A stretch of DNA of 64,000 nt, taken from Mesorhizobium sp. B2-8-5 (lineage in GTDB: Bacteria; Pseudomonadota; Alphaproteobacteria; Rhizobiales; Rhizobiaceae). The first letter of the stretch is position 1, and each line of letters starts with the position of its first letter. Positions 21,131-28,655 of this stretch are shown here, in pieces. The notes under the pieces are model-generated. The model did no database searches, was not told the origin of the DNA, and worked only from the letters and a program-made list of their open reading frames with translations. Where the stretch lies: positions 3,877,501 to 3,941,500 of the forward strand of contig NZ_CP083951.1 in assembly GCF_006440675.2 (NCBI RefSeq), in the 5' to 3' direction. The position numbers and the translations under genes are program-made.

Positions 21131-21334
21131 CTACAGAATCCTGCTGGTCAGTTCCAGCATCGTCGTTGCACCTTGCTCGCTGCCGGGCATATGCACGACG
21201 CGCAGCACCCGCAGGTCCCTGCTCGACCCTTCGATCGGCATCGACACGCTTTCGCCGACCCGCGGCAATTCCTGGAAGGCGAGCTCGTCGATATCCCTCT
21301 CGTCGTCGATGGAAATCCGACATCTCACAGCCAT
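21131..21334 (-). CDS. Small hypothetical protein
   Basis: A 67-residue acidic protein (MAVRCRISIDDERDIDELAFQ...) with a beta-rich pattern and no membrane segment. ATG at 21334 follows GAGAGATCAG; in-frame extension to 21376 is possible. It lies between the RiPP-like peptide and the AraC gene. No family recognised. Confidence 0.55.
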   Translation of the reverse strand: MAVRCRISIDDERDIDELAFQELPRVGESVSMPIEGSSRDLRVLRVVHMPGSEQGATTMLELTSRIL

Positions 21335-21400
21335 CTGATCTCTCCCGTTTTTTCGCCCGTGGGCTGAACGGGACAAGATTGGAATGGTTCCGAGAAAGAC

Positions 21401-22261
21401 CTAGCTGGCGAACCTGCCGCGATATTCGCGCGGCGTAAGACCCTTCAACGCCTTGAATTGACGCCCGAAATTGGCCAGCGAGCGATAGCCGACAAGCTCG
21501 GCGATGTGGGCAATCGGCTTGTCTTCTTCCGTGAGAAGGGCGCAGGCTTCGCCGATGCGCAGCCGCGTCACATATTCGACCAGGGTCAAGCGCGTGTGCC
21601 GCGTGAACATGCGGTGAAAGCCTGACGGGCTGAGCGCGGCGAGGCGGGCGAGACGGTCGATGCTCAGATCGTCGGTGTAGTGCGCGTGCAGATAGTCCAG
21701 CACGCGGTCTATGCGCGATCCGCTCGAGGCGATGGACGAGGGCGAGCGGGACGGCGCAGTCAGTGGCTCGGCCTCGTCATCCCCGGCAAGCGTCAGCAGG
21801 ACCGAAATGAGGTCGAGCAGCCGCTCCGCGGGCGGCTTGTCGAAGATTGCTTCGATACGCGCCCTGACGCGCCCGGTCGCGCCTTGCGAGAATTTCAGCC
21901 CGCGCGCCGATCTTTCCAGCAGGCCGCCGACCGGTCGCAGCTCCGTCAGGAGCCCGGTCAATCCACGTGCCCATTCGGGCCGGAACCAGATGACCATGAC
22001 CAGATGCGGCCTGCCCACGTCGATCTTGCCCGAAGAAGACCAGGTGTGCGGCAGGTTCGGGCCGAGCAGCACGAGATCGCCATCGTCATAGTTGCCGACA
22101 TGGTCGCCGACGAAGCGGCGCCCGCGCGAGTTCAGGGTGAACGTCAGTTCATACTCCGGATGATGGTGCCATTCGAAGGGAATGGTCGGGTCGCGCGGGA
22201 CCCTTACCATCGACCATGAGGCGTCATCGGCGATTGTGACTTTCTCAAGATACGGCTTCAT
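21401..22261 (-). CDS. AraC-family transcriptional regulator with cupin sensor
   Basis: A 286-residue regulator. The N-terminal cupin-like domain (WHHHPEYELTF metal/ligand region, residues about 31-41) is followed by a C-terminal double helix-turn-helix (from about residue 190: DDLSIDRLARLAALSPSGFHRMFTRH and IAHIAELVGYRSLANFGRQFK). It is divergent from the dioxygenase gene (148 bp apart), which it may control. Confidence 0.9.
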   Translation of the reverse strand: MKPYLEKVTIADDASWSMVRVPRDPTIPFEWHHHPEYELTFTLNSRGRRFVGDHVGNYDDGDLVLLGPNLPHTWSSSGKIDVGRPHLVMVIWFRPEWARGLTGLLTELRPVGGLLERSARGLKFSQGATGRVRARIEAIFDKPPAERLLDLISVLLTLAGDDEAEPLTAPSRSPSSIASSGSRIDRVLDYLHAHYTDDLSIDRLARLAALSPSGFHRMFTRHTRLTLVEYVTRLRIGEACALLTEEDKPIAHIAELVGYRSLANFGRQFKALKGLTPREYRGRFAS

Positions 22262-22408
22262 GGCGTGCCACCAAGGAATTTGCCTTGAACAGCGTAGAAA
22301 GAATGATGAACGCCAGAATAGTATCATTGATGGCCTGTCAGGGACAACATGCAGGTCCGCCGTTCGGTTAGCCTCGTGTTCGACAAGACAAGATCGAGGA
22401 GGAAATCG

Positions 22409-23383
22409 ATGGCCCACGCGAAGGACATCACCAAGGACGATCACCCGACGTCCAGCCGGGTAACGACCCAATTGTCCAGGATCAAGAAAACGCTTCCGCT
22501 GCGCGTGCTTTCAGATGAGGATTTCGCCCACTGGCAAAAGCGAGGCTTCGTGATCGTGCGCAATGCAGTGCCAAAGGAAAATGTCGAGCGCCTCAAGGCG
22601 TTGCTTTGGCAATTCGAGGAAAAGGACCCCAGCGATCCGACGACCTGGGACGTCACCCAGCGGCGCGACTATGCGCTGAAGGAAATCAACAACGCCGGCA
22701 TGGTCGAGATCTACAACCACCAGTTCCTGTGGGACAATCGCATGGCGCGCCGCGTCTACGACGCCTTTGTCGACATCTGGGACATGGAGGATCTGTGGGT
22801 CGCGATCGACCGCGCCAACCTCAACACCCCCAACAAGGGCAGACGCGCATCCCCTGGTTTCATCCACTGGGACGCCGACACCTCGCTCGAGCCCAAGCCG
22901 ATCTCGGTCCGGGGTGTGCTTTCGCTGGTTCACCAGGACGGCGGTGATATCGGCGGTTTCCAATGTGTGCCCTATCTGTTCGAGCATTTCGATGAATGGG
23001 TCAAAACCCAGCCAGCCGGCCGCGATTCGCACCACCCGGACATGAGGGGGATCGAGGACAGGATCGAGAAGCTCGAACTTTTCCCGGGCGACCTGATGAT
23101 CTTCAATTCGCTCCTGGCGCATGGCGTGGCGCCGAACACGTCCGACGGCAGGGTGAGGATGGCGCAGTACATCTCCATGTTCCCGGCCGATGAGGGCAAT
23201 CTCGGCGAGCGCGAGGCGCGGATCCGATCCTGGCGCGAGCGCGAGGCGCCGCGGACTGGCGCGAGTGACGGGGCTCGAACCCGCGACCTCCGGCGTGACA
23301 GGCCAGTGAAAAGCCGAACAGCTTCAGGCGAAGGTTTCGACTCTCGACACCTTCGAATTGCCGGCAAAAACAGGCAAAGTTGA
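22409..23383 (+). CDS. Phytanoyl-CoA-dioxygenase-like Fe(II)/2-oxoglutarate oxygenase, C-terminus replaced
   Basis: A PhyH-family enzyme starting at ATG 22409 (RBS GAGGAAA). The iron ligands are visible as HWDADT and the distal His in LLAHGVAPN, with the 2-oxoglutarate Arg in GRVRMAQY. It ends abnormally: after RIRSWRERE the frame runs through antisense tRNA sequence (GASDGARTRDLRRDRP) and into prophage DNA. The normal end, about 30-40 residues in this family, is missing. A 10-bp repeat CTGGCGCGAG (23230 and 23256) marks the join. It may still be active, as all visible catalytic residues are retained. Confidence 0.8.
   Translation: MAHAKDITKDDHPTSSRVTTQLSRIKKTLPLRVLSDEDFAHWQKRGFVIVRNAVPKENVERLKALLWQFEEKDPSDPTTWDVTQRRDYALKEINNAGMVEIYNHQFLWDNRMARRVYDAFVDIWDMEDLWVAIDRANLNTPNKGRRASPGFIHWDADTSLEPKPISVRGVLSLVHQDGGDIGGFQCVPYLFEHFDEWVKTQPAGRDSHHPDMRGIEDRIEKLELFPGDLMIFNSLLAHGVAPNTSDGRVRMAQYISMFPADEGNLGEREARIRSWREREAPRTGASDGARTRDLRRDRPVKSRTASGEGFDSRHLRIAGKNRQS
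23257..23306 (-). other. tRNA-Asp(GUC) 3' half: prophage attachment site
   Basis: Reading leftward, the 3' half of a tRNA is complete: anticodon stem CTGGC/GCCGG around loop CTGTCAC (anticodon GUC), a 5-base variable loop, T arm GCGGG-TTCGAGC-CCCGT, acceptor strand CACTCGC, discriminator G and CCA. No D arm or 5' acceptor strand (GCGAGTG) precedes it. This is the att remnant left when a tyrosine integrase uses a tRNA gene; the intact tRNA should lie just beyond the integrase, past the window end. Confidence 0.85.
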
Positions 23384-23390
23384 AACCGCT

Positions 23391-23669
23391 TTACCTGTCA
23401 GACGCCACCATCGCACCAGCACCCGCACTACCCGGCAGCGTGATGCCGATCGCCACGTCGCGTGAGCCGCACATTGGGCAACGGACCTTGCTCTTGAGCT
23501 CGGCGACCAGGCAGGCCCTACCGCGCGTGATCATGAAGGTCATCAGGTCGAGATCGTAGCGGAAGCCGCATTCGCGGATCGTCTTCAGCCCGGCGCGCCG
23601 GCCCCAGGTGCAGCGGAAATGGATTCGACCGCCGGCCTGCCAGACATCACGGACCGTCTCGATTGCCAT
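23391..23669 (-). CDS. Zinc-ribbon-containing hypothetical protein
   Basis: A 92-residue protein starting MAIETVRDVWQAGG. Its second half has a C-x2-C pair (CPMCGSRDV), and Cys occurs twice in the first half (RCTW, ECGF), so a zinc ribbon is plausible. The R-x-DLDL-x-T-F core resembles a small protein family common in rhizobial genomes and prophages. First gene inside the att site. Confidence 0.65.
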   Translation of the reverse strand: MAIETVRDVWQAGGRIHFRCTWGRRAGLKTIRECGFRYDLDLMTFMITRGRACLVAELKSKVRCPMCGSRDVAIGITLPGSAGAGAMVASDR

Positions 23670-23686
23670 CTGCGCTCGACCATCGA

Positions 23687-23950
23687 TCAGCCCTTGAAGT
23701 CCGGCGGTGGCAGGCCGGGACCGGACATCGGTGCCGCATGCGGCCGCTCATAGTCAATCGGCCGATCCTTCAAAAGGTTGACCGCTTCGCGCATCTGCTT
23801 CTTCAGAACACCGATGGCATCATAATGCGGGCGAAACGGCGTCAGCGACAAAGTGGCGGCATCGAGCACCCTGTTGAGACTGTGCATCTGCTGTTCGATG
23901 GCCAAAAGATGGCTTTGTGAAATGTCGTCGTGGCGGCGATGGCGCGGCAT
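23687..23950 (-). CDS. Hypothetical protein downstream of a LexA box
   Basis: An 87-residue protein (MPRHRRHDDISQSHLLAIEQQ...) that is helical in pattern, with a Pro-rich C-terminal tail. ATG at 23950; the LexA-type site at 23973-23987 lies 22 bp upstream. No family recognised. It is likely part of a small SOS-responsive divergent pair with the gene at 24030. Confidence 0.5.
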   Translation of the reverse strand: MPRHRRHDDISQSHLLAIEQQMHSLNRVLDAATLSLTPFRPHYDAIGVLKKQMREAVNLLKDRPIDYERPHAAPMSGPGLPPPDFKG

Positions 23951-23972
23951 GATTTCGTTCTCCGGTTTATCA

Positions 23973-23987
23973 GAACGAAATGAGAAC
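23973..23987. promoter_or_regulatory. LexA box (GAAC-N7-GAAC)
   Basis: GAACGAAATGAGAAC fits the alphaproteobacterial LexA operator (GTTC-N7-GTTC read on the other strand). It sits in the 79-bp gap between divergent genes at 23950 and 24030. About two matches would be expected by chance in 64 kb on both strands, so the placement is the main support. Confidence 0.55.
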
Positions 23988-24029
23988 AAATTCCTTGACC
24001 GTCAAGACGGGTCGTGGAATCTTTTCGCC

Positions 24030-24209
24030 ATGAGCGACGAACCGACACGCCCCGGCGAAGCCATCCAGCCACGCGAGCGCGGCCAACTCGGCCATGCATG
24101 CGAACATGCCGGCTGCGGCAAAGATGCAGGCTGGGGTTTCGCCAAGCCGACGCAGGCATCGCACTGGTTCTGCTATGAGCACCGCGGCGAAGGGGAACGC
24201 TTTCTCTAG
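24030..24209 (+). CDS. Small Cys/His-rich hypothetical protein
   Basis: A 59-residue protein (MSDEPTRPGEAIQPRERGQ...) with ACEHAGCGKDAGWG and a later CYEH. The C-x4-C / C-x2-H arrangement suggests a small zinc-binding fold. ATG at 24030, 43 bp from the LexA box. It ends tail-to-tail with the ligase gene (4-bp overlap). Confidence 0.55.
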   Translation: MSDEPTRPGEAIQPRERGQLGHACEHAGCGKDAGWGFAKPTQASHWFCYEHRGEGERFL

Positions 24210-25081
24210 CCTTCGATGATCTTCTGCACCGAGCCGTGGCGCAGCTTCAGTTCGCCGCGCAGCGAGCGCACGCGCGCCTTGAGGCCGGGCTCCAACCATT
24301 CGACGTCGTCGGCGACAGCTCTGGGCACGACGGCCGGTGGCTCCGACCGCATCCGAGCGACAAGCCGCTCGCCTATCTCCCTAGTCATGTTGATTGCCGG
24401 TGCGCCCACATACTTGCCTTCGCGACCGACGATCGCCTCGGTGCGCTTTCCCGCCCGGCGCCGGATGCCCCAGAGATCAAAATCGTCGGTTTCCCAGCAT
24501 TTGATCTTGAGCCAAGCGTCGGTCGCCCCGCTGCGATAGGCGCTGCCGCGCCGCTTCGAGACCATGCCCTCGAGACCCATCTTATCGACGCCCTTGAAGA
24601 AATCGGCGCCGCCGCCTTCGACATGCACCGAATACTGGATGATGCCCGTGGCCGGCTCCACTAGGTCCCACAGGATGACCTTGCGCTCGATCGCCGGCAG
24701 TGCGCGCAGGTCGCGGCCGTCGAGGTGCAGGATGTCGAAGGGGACATAGGCGAGCTGCTCGGCGTTCCAGGTCATGCGCGAATGCATGGCGTGGAAGTTC
24801 GGCCGGCCGTCTTCGTCCGGCGCGATCATCTCGCCGTCCAGGATGAAGGATTTCGCGGGCAGCTTCTCCGCAGCCTGAACGATCGGCCAGTAGCGTTTGG
24901 ACCAATCATGGCCATGGCTCGAGAGAGCCCTGGCGCCGGCCCAATCAAGGATCAGCTGGGTGCGGAAGCCGTCATATTTGATCTCGTGAAACCAGTCGTC
25001 GCTCAGCGGCGGCGTTTCGACGAGGAGCGGCTCCATCGGCTTGATGAACTTCAGACGTTCTACGGCGTTACGCATGCACAT
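24206..25081 (-). CDS. ATP-dependent DNA ligase (LigC/LigD ligase-domain type)
   Basis: A 291-residue ligase comprising only the nucleotidyltransferase and OB domains. The nucleotidyl-Lys motif I is EIKYDGFR (Lys about residue 35), motif III FILDGEMIA (about 79-87), motif IV EGMVSKR and motif V WLKIKCWE. It seals nicks using ATP. It lacks the polymerase and phosphoesterase parts of full LigD. Start is 25081 or 25075. It is prophage cargo near the att end, without a Ku gene in the window, and points away from the late operon. Confidence 0.9.
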   Translation of the reverse strand: MCMRNAVERLKFIKPMEPLLVETPPLSDDWFHEIKYDGFRTQLILDWAGARALSSHGHDWSKRYWPIVQAAEKLPAKSFILDGEMIAPDEDGRPNFHAMHSRMTWNAEQLAYVPFDILHLDGRDLRALPAIERKVILWDLVEPATGIIQYSVHVEGGGADFFKGVDKMGLEGMVSKRRGSAYRSGATDAWLKIKCWETDDFDLWGIRRRAGKRTEAIVGREGKYVGAPAINMTREIGERLVARMRSEPPAVVPRAVADDVEWLEPGLKARVRSLRGELKLRHGSVQKIIEG

Positions 25082-25157
25082 ACCCAACAACCGCGATAAG
25101 GCCGCGCGCGGCTTTCCGGTTCCGGGCATTTTAGCGAAATTGTATGTAGTAGTGGTT

Positions 25158-25340
25158 ATGACGAAGCTCTCAGAATTGCCGGAGATGGGCAGACCAGGAA
25201 AACGCGAAGGCGGCGAACCGAAACACCAGGCAGAGCATTTCTACACATGCCGATTCTGTCACCAGGTCGTCGACAAGCGCGACCTCCGACAAGTTCTCTG
25301 GCATGAACAGCCCGTGCACGATTGGCTTGAATTCGATTGA
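25158..25340 (+). CDS. Small zinc-finger-like protein
   Basis: A 60-residue protein (MTKLSELPEMGRPGKREGGEPK...) with FYTCRFCHQVVDKRDLRQVLWHEQPVH: a C-x2-C pair and His residues that could bind zinc. ATG at 25158, divergent from the ligase (76 bp apart). Function unknown. Confidence 0.55.
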   Translation: MTKLSELPEMGRPGKREGGEPKHQAEHFYTCRFCHQVVDKRDLRQVLWHEQPVHDWLEFD

Positions 25341-25356
25341 TCCTCAGGGCGAATAG

Positions 25357-25388
25357 AAAAGCCCGCGCATCCCGAAGGATGCGCGGGC
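25357..25388 (-). terminator. Strong terminator of the leftward late operon
   Basis: Reading leftward, GCCCGCGCATCC pairs with GGATGCGCGGGC (12 bp perfect, 4-base loop) and is followed by TTTT. It lies 30 bp after the stop of the last lysis-region gene and blocks the late transcript from entering the convergent gene at 25158. Confidence 0.85.
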
Positions 25389-25417
25389 GGGGCGGCATGG
25401 CAATTAGCAACGAAGGG

Positions 25418-25678
25418 TTATGGCGAGAACCCGCCTCTCACCAGAAAGGCAATGATCGCCAGGATGATGCCCGACAGGATCAGCCACATGATCCGTGACA
25501 GGTCGCTCGATATCTTGTCGACCTTCTTGCCGACACCATCGATCTTGTCATCCATGTGTTTCCATCGTTCGTCGTGGCGCGCACTGTCGATATCGCGTTG
25601 CACACGCCAAACTTCGAGGTCCCTCACCCGTGCGCGCAGATCACGGAGATCGCTGGTTTCCACAATTTCATCCGCCAT
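25418..25678 (-). CDS. Coiled-coil protein with C-terminal membrane anchor (lysis region)
   Basis: An 86-residue protein: a charged helical N-terminal part (residues about 8-60, heptad-like DLRDLRARVRDLEVWR) then a single transmembrane helix (IMWLILSGIILAIIAFLV) and a short tail. This layout resembles XhlA-type and other small phage lysis/holin-accessory proteins. Last gene before the terminator. A holin role is possible but not shown. Confidence 0.65.
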   Translation of the reverse strand: MADEIVETSDLRDLRARVRDLEVWRVQRDIDSARHDERWKHMDDKIDGVGKKVDKISSDLSRIMWLILSGIILAIIAFLVRGGFSP

Positions 25679-25703
25679 GTTCGCCCGCCCTTTCAACGCA
25701 CTG

Positions 25704-25973
25704 CTAGGATTTCAATTCGGCGCGCCGCGCCGCGCTCGCCTTGGTCTGTCGATCGCATTCGGCCGGCGTGTAGAACTTCACCGCGCAGCCGGCGGCAAGG
25801 GTCTCGTCGATCTTGTTTTGGTCGACAAGCGTCTTGCCCTGCGCCCCGGCGAGGCTGCTACCGATGGCCGAGCGCAGGGCGGGAACACCGCTGACGCCGG
25901 AAGTCCCACAGCCCGCCAGCATCATTGCAATCGCGAAAAGACCGGCTGGCCTCAATACCCTTGTTGACCGCAT
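25704..25973 (-). CDS. Rz1-like outer-membrane spanin lipoprotein
   Basis: An 89-residue protein with a lipoprotein signal: RVLRPAGLFAIAMMLAGC, lipobox LAGC with Cys at about residue 22. Its first 116 bp overlap, in a different frame, the 3' end of the Rz-like gene. This out-of-frame nesting is the hallmark of Rz/Rz1 spanin pairs, which fuse inner and outer membranes in the last step of lysis. It is longer and less Pro-rich than lambda Rz1. Confidence 0.75.
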   Translation of the reverse strand: MRSTRVLRPAGLFAIAMMLAGCGTSGVSGVPALRSAIGSSLAGAQGKTLVDQNKIDETLAAGCAVKFYTPAECDRQTKASAARRAELKS

Positions 25974-26151
25974 CCTGGTTCTCCTTGTCGATCTGTGCGC
26001 GGACCTCTTCGGCGCCGCGGTGCTTGATGAGCTCGTAGACGCCGACCGCGGCGGCCGAGGCGGCGAGCGCGATGACGGCCCAGGCGATGACGCCGGCGAG
26101 CAGCCTGTTGCCGCCGACGATGCCGGCAATGAGCGTGATGGCCGCGCTCAC
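25858..26151 (-). CDS. Rz-like inner-membrane spanin
   Basis: A 97-residue protein starting at GTG 26151, overlapping the upstream stop (GTGA). It has hydrophobic segments near residues 3-13 and 18-38 (LLAGVIAWAVIALAASAAAVGVYEL broken by charged ends) and a charged, helix-prone periplasmic part with two Cys (FRDCNDAGG, RRQRCS). Its 3' end overlaps the Rz1-like gene. Cys could form the covalent dimers known for i-spanins. Confidence 0.7.
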   Translation of the reverse strand: MSAAITLIAGIVGGNRLLAGVIAWAVIALAASAAAVGVYELIKHRGAEEVRAQIDKENQDAVNKGIEASRSFRDCNDAGGLWDFRRQRCSRPALGHR

Positions 26152-26255
26152 AGGAACACCCACCACATCAGGCCGATTCCGGCCGCCAACCCGACCAGGA
26201 AGCCAGCGACTACCGGCAGCGCCTGTTCGATCAACGCCTCGAGGATAGGCCGCAT
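26148..26255 (-). CDS. Tiny membrane protein, holin candidate
   Basis: A 35-residue protein, MRPILEALIEQALPVVAGFL then VGLAAGIGLMWWVFL, with one transmembrane helix (about residues 13-34). Its ATG shares one base with the endolysin stop (TGATG), and its stop overlaps the spanin GTG. Position between endolysin and spanin points to a pinholin-like or accessory lysis role. Confidence 0.6.
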   Translation of the reverse strand: MRPILEALIEQALPVVAGFLVGLAAGIGLMWWVFL

Positions 26256-27451
26256 CAGCGTCGCGCCCCGGTCTGGAACGCCTCGACGCCCTTGGCCTCG
26301 CCGTGGCGCGAGACGAGCACCAGGGCGCCGGCGATGCCGGCGATGCCGGCGAGCCACACCCAGCCGGGAACGTCACTGGCGATCGACGTCAGCGGCTCGA
26401 CATAGCCCTTGGCAGCGTCGAGGTTGCCAAGGATGCCCTTGACGCCGGCGCCGACGGCAGCGGGAATGCCGACGATGTAGCCGCCCATCTTGGTCAGCCA
26501 GTTCGCCTTGACCTCTGGCACCTTGTCGCGCACGACCTCCGGCGCCGCGTTGGCACGTTCCGGCGCGATCACGCGCGGCTTGGCCTTCTGCAGAGAAAGC
26601 AGCATGTCGTCGTCGATGCCGTCGCCGGCCGGCAGGCCGTTGTCGGCGCGGAAGGCTCGGATGGCCGTCGCCGTCATCGTGCCGATCCTGCCGTCGACGG
26701 CGCCGACTTCGGTATAGCCGAGATCCTTCAGCTGCTGCTGCACGCGCTCGACGGTGGCCTCGTCGGGCGCCGCGACAGCAGGCTCAGCTGCCATCGGCTG
26801 CGGTTCCGGTGCGGCTTGAGCAGCATCCGGCGCCTCCATGGGCCACAGCGGCGTATCCTTGATCGCTTGCCACTTGGCGAAAGCGGCGGCCATCTTCCTG
26901 TCATAGGCGTTCTGCCTGTAGCCCGGCCCGTTCCAGGTCCTGGCAATGACAGGCCAGCGATGCGCCTTAAGGTCGTCGTCGATCTTCCACGCGACGAGCA
27001 AACGGACCGTCGCCTCGAGGTGATTGGCTTCGGACGCCTTGAAAGCCGTGATCATCGCCTGCGGCGAGGTGTAGCCGGCGTCGCGGTGGTTCTCGCCGAG
27101 GATCTGGGTCAAACCCCACGACGCCGACATCAGCGCCGCCGTCTCGTCGATCGCGATAGCCTTGACCAGGCGCGGATAGCTGTCCTTCGGATAGGGCTTC
27201 GAGCCCCATTTCGGATAGGCGAGGCCGGCCTTGACCGCTGCATCGCGCTGCGCGCCCTTGCCGAGCAGCCGGTAGAAGACGTGCGGCTCGAACAGCATCT
27301 TCGGCCGACCGGCCGTGTCGAATCCGGATCCTGCCGCCTCCACATCCATGAAGGCGTGGAGCTCATCCTCGCCGACGCCGATCTCTGCGCCAATGCGAGG
27401 AATGTCGATGTCTTTCAGGCGCGCGGCGGCGCCCTTGAACGTGGCGTCCAT
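26255..27451 (-). CDS. Endolysin: N-acetylmuramidase with peptidoglycan-binding domain and C-terminal membrane segment
   Basis: A 398-residue protein. Residues about 25-205 match the N-acetylmuramidase family (LFEPHVFYRLLG, SASWGLTQILGENH, TWNGPGY). Residues about 225-290 are a PG_binding_1 domain (QQLKDLGYTEVGAVDGRIGTMT). Near the C-terminus is a transmembrane segment (VPGWVWLAGIAGIAGALVLV), unusual for a freely diffusing endolysin. It cleaves the glycan strand. ATG 27451 has GAGG 7 bp upstream; an in-frame start at 27463 is less likely. Confidence 0.88.
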   Translation of the reverse strand: MDATFKGAAARLKDIDIPRIGAEIGVGEDELHAFMDVEAAGSGFDTAGRPKMLFEPHVFYRLLGKGAQRDAAVKAGLAYPKWGSKPYPKDSYPRLVKAIAIDETAALMSASWGLTQILGENHRDAGYTSPQAMITAFKASEANHLEATVRLLVAWKIDDDLKAHRWPVIARTWNGPGYRQNAYDRKMAAAFAKWQAIKDTPLWPMEAPDAAQAAPEPQPMAAEPAVAAPDEATVERVQQQLKDLGYTEVGAVDGRIGTMTATAIRAFRADNGLPAGDGIDDDMLLSLQKAKPRVIAPERANAAPEVVRDKVPEVKANWLTKMGGYIVGIPAAVGAGVKGILGNLDAAKGYVEPLTSIASDVPGWVWLAGIAGIAGALVLVSRHGEAKGVEAFQTGARR

Positions 27452-27560
27452 AGTCAACCTCATTTGTTTGTTTGTGAGAAATTTATCTGGAGCAAAGTAT
27501 CAGCCATTGCCGCCTTGCTCGTTGAAGAGTAGACAATTGCGGCTCGGGGAGGCGGGACAA

Positions 27561-28655
27561 TTGACCTCAGGGCTTTCAACTTATCTGAACGGCGTTCGCG
27601 CTCTTGCCGCGCTTATCGTCCTTTTCATCCATATTAGCGGCAACTTAAGCATAGGCGACATCAAGCTGGTTACTATCGGCTTGCACCATGATGCCGTTAC
27701 GATTTTCTTCGTGCTTTCCGGCTTCGTCGTGGCCTATGCTGCGAGCGAGCGAGATGGCGATGCGCTCACCTTTACGATCAACCGTTTCGCGCGCATCGCG
27801 TCGGTGGCGCTGCCAGCAATCGCCCTTACGATCGCCATCGACCTGTGGTTCACCCGGATCGGCAGCCTCGATCCTGCGACCATGGCGCAGCTCGACAACA
27901 TCCCGCGCTATGCCTTGTCGTGCGCCACGATGACCGGCTTCGTCTGGATGGCGAACGATTACTGCTTTTCCAACGGGCCATATTGGTCGCTGGCCTACGA
28001 AGTATGGTTCTACGTCGCCTTTGGCGTTGCCTTCTTCGCGCCAACGAAGACCCTGAAAATACTCGGCACTTTTGCGGTGCTGGCGGTCATGGGACCGAAG
28101 ATGATCATCCTCATGCCGTGCTGGCTGCTCGGAGTCCTGATCTATCGGGCGTCCGGACATCGCGCGCCAAAGGCAATCGGATGGTTTTTGCTTCTGGCAC
28201 CGCTGCCAATCTACATCTGGCTGAAGCAGTTCGACCTCAACACCACACTCGCCGTCAATGTTGCCTCGCCGTTCGAGATCGCGACCGGCTACAGGTGGCA
28301 GGCCTCTGGCGGTTTCGCCTATGACTGGATCATCGCTGCCTTGATGGCAGCCAACGTCTATGGCGCCTGTTGCGTGTTCCGAGGCGGCGCACCCGAGCCG
28401 GTCAAAGCGGTAGCGTCCTACTTTGCCGGCATCAGCTTCAGCATCTACCTCTATCAGTCGCCGCTGTTCATCCTGTTCGGCACGCTTATTCCGCCATCAA
28501 GCCAAGGATGGCATCGCGCTATCACTCTCGGCGTACTGACACTTTATACCTGTGCGGCACTGGCCCGGATAACCGAGGCGAGGAAAGACAACTTGCGGGC
28601 CGCCATCCGGCGCATCGTTGCTTTCCCCTCACTCGTAAGCAAACAACGCGCTTAG
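27561..28655 (+). CDS. Acyltransferase-3 family membrane O-acyltransferase (cargo)
   Basis: A 364-residue integral membrane protein with about ten helices and the family signatures LNGVRALAALIVLFIHISG (catalytic His) and FFVLSGFVVAY. TTG at 27561 follows GGGGAGGCGGGACAA and begins exactly at the conserved N-terminus; earlier in-frame starts overlap the endolysin promoter side. These enzymes acylate exported glycans such as O-antigen. It is transcribed against the late operon, between tail fibre and lysis genes, and ends tail-to-tail with the fibre gene (4-bp overlap). Probable lysogenic conversion gene. Confidence 0.88.
   Translation: MTSGLSTYLNGVRALAALIVLFIHISGNLSIGDIKLVTIGLHHDAVTIFFVLSGFVVAYAASERDGDALTFTINRFARIASVALPAIALTIAIDLWFTRIGSLDPATMAQLDNIPRYALSCATMTGFVWMANDYCFSNGPYWSLAYEVWFYVAFGVAFFAPTKTLKILGTFAVLAVMGPKMIILMPCWLLGVLIYRASGHRAPKAIGWFLLLAPLPIYIWLKQFDLNTTLAVNVASPFEIATGYRWQASGGFAYDWIIAALMAANVYGACCVFRGGAPEPVKAVASYFAGISFSIYLYQSPLFILFGTLIPPSSQGWHRAITLGVLTLYTCAALARITEARKDNLRAAIRRIVAFPSLVSKQRA

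Noticed and set aside
23257..23306. A functional tRNA gene.
   Set aside because: Only the anticodon arm to the CCA end is present; no D arm or 5' acceptor strand, so it is an att remnant.
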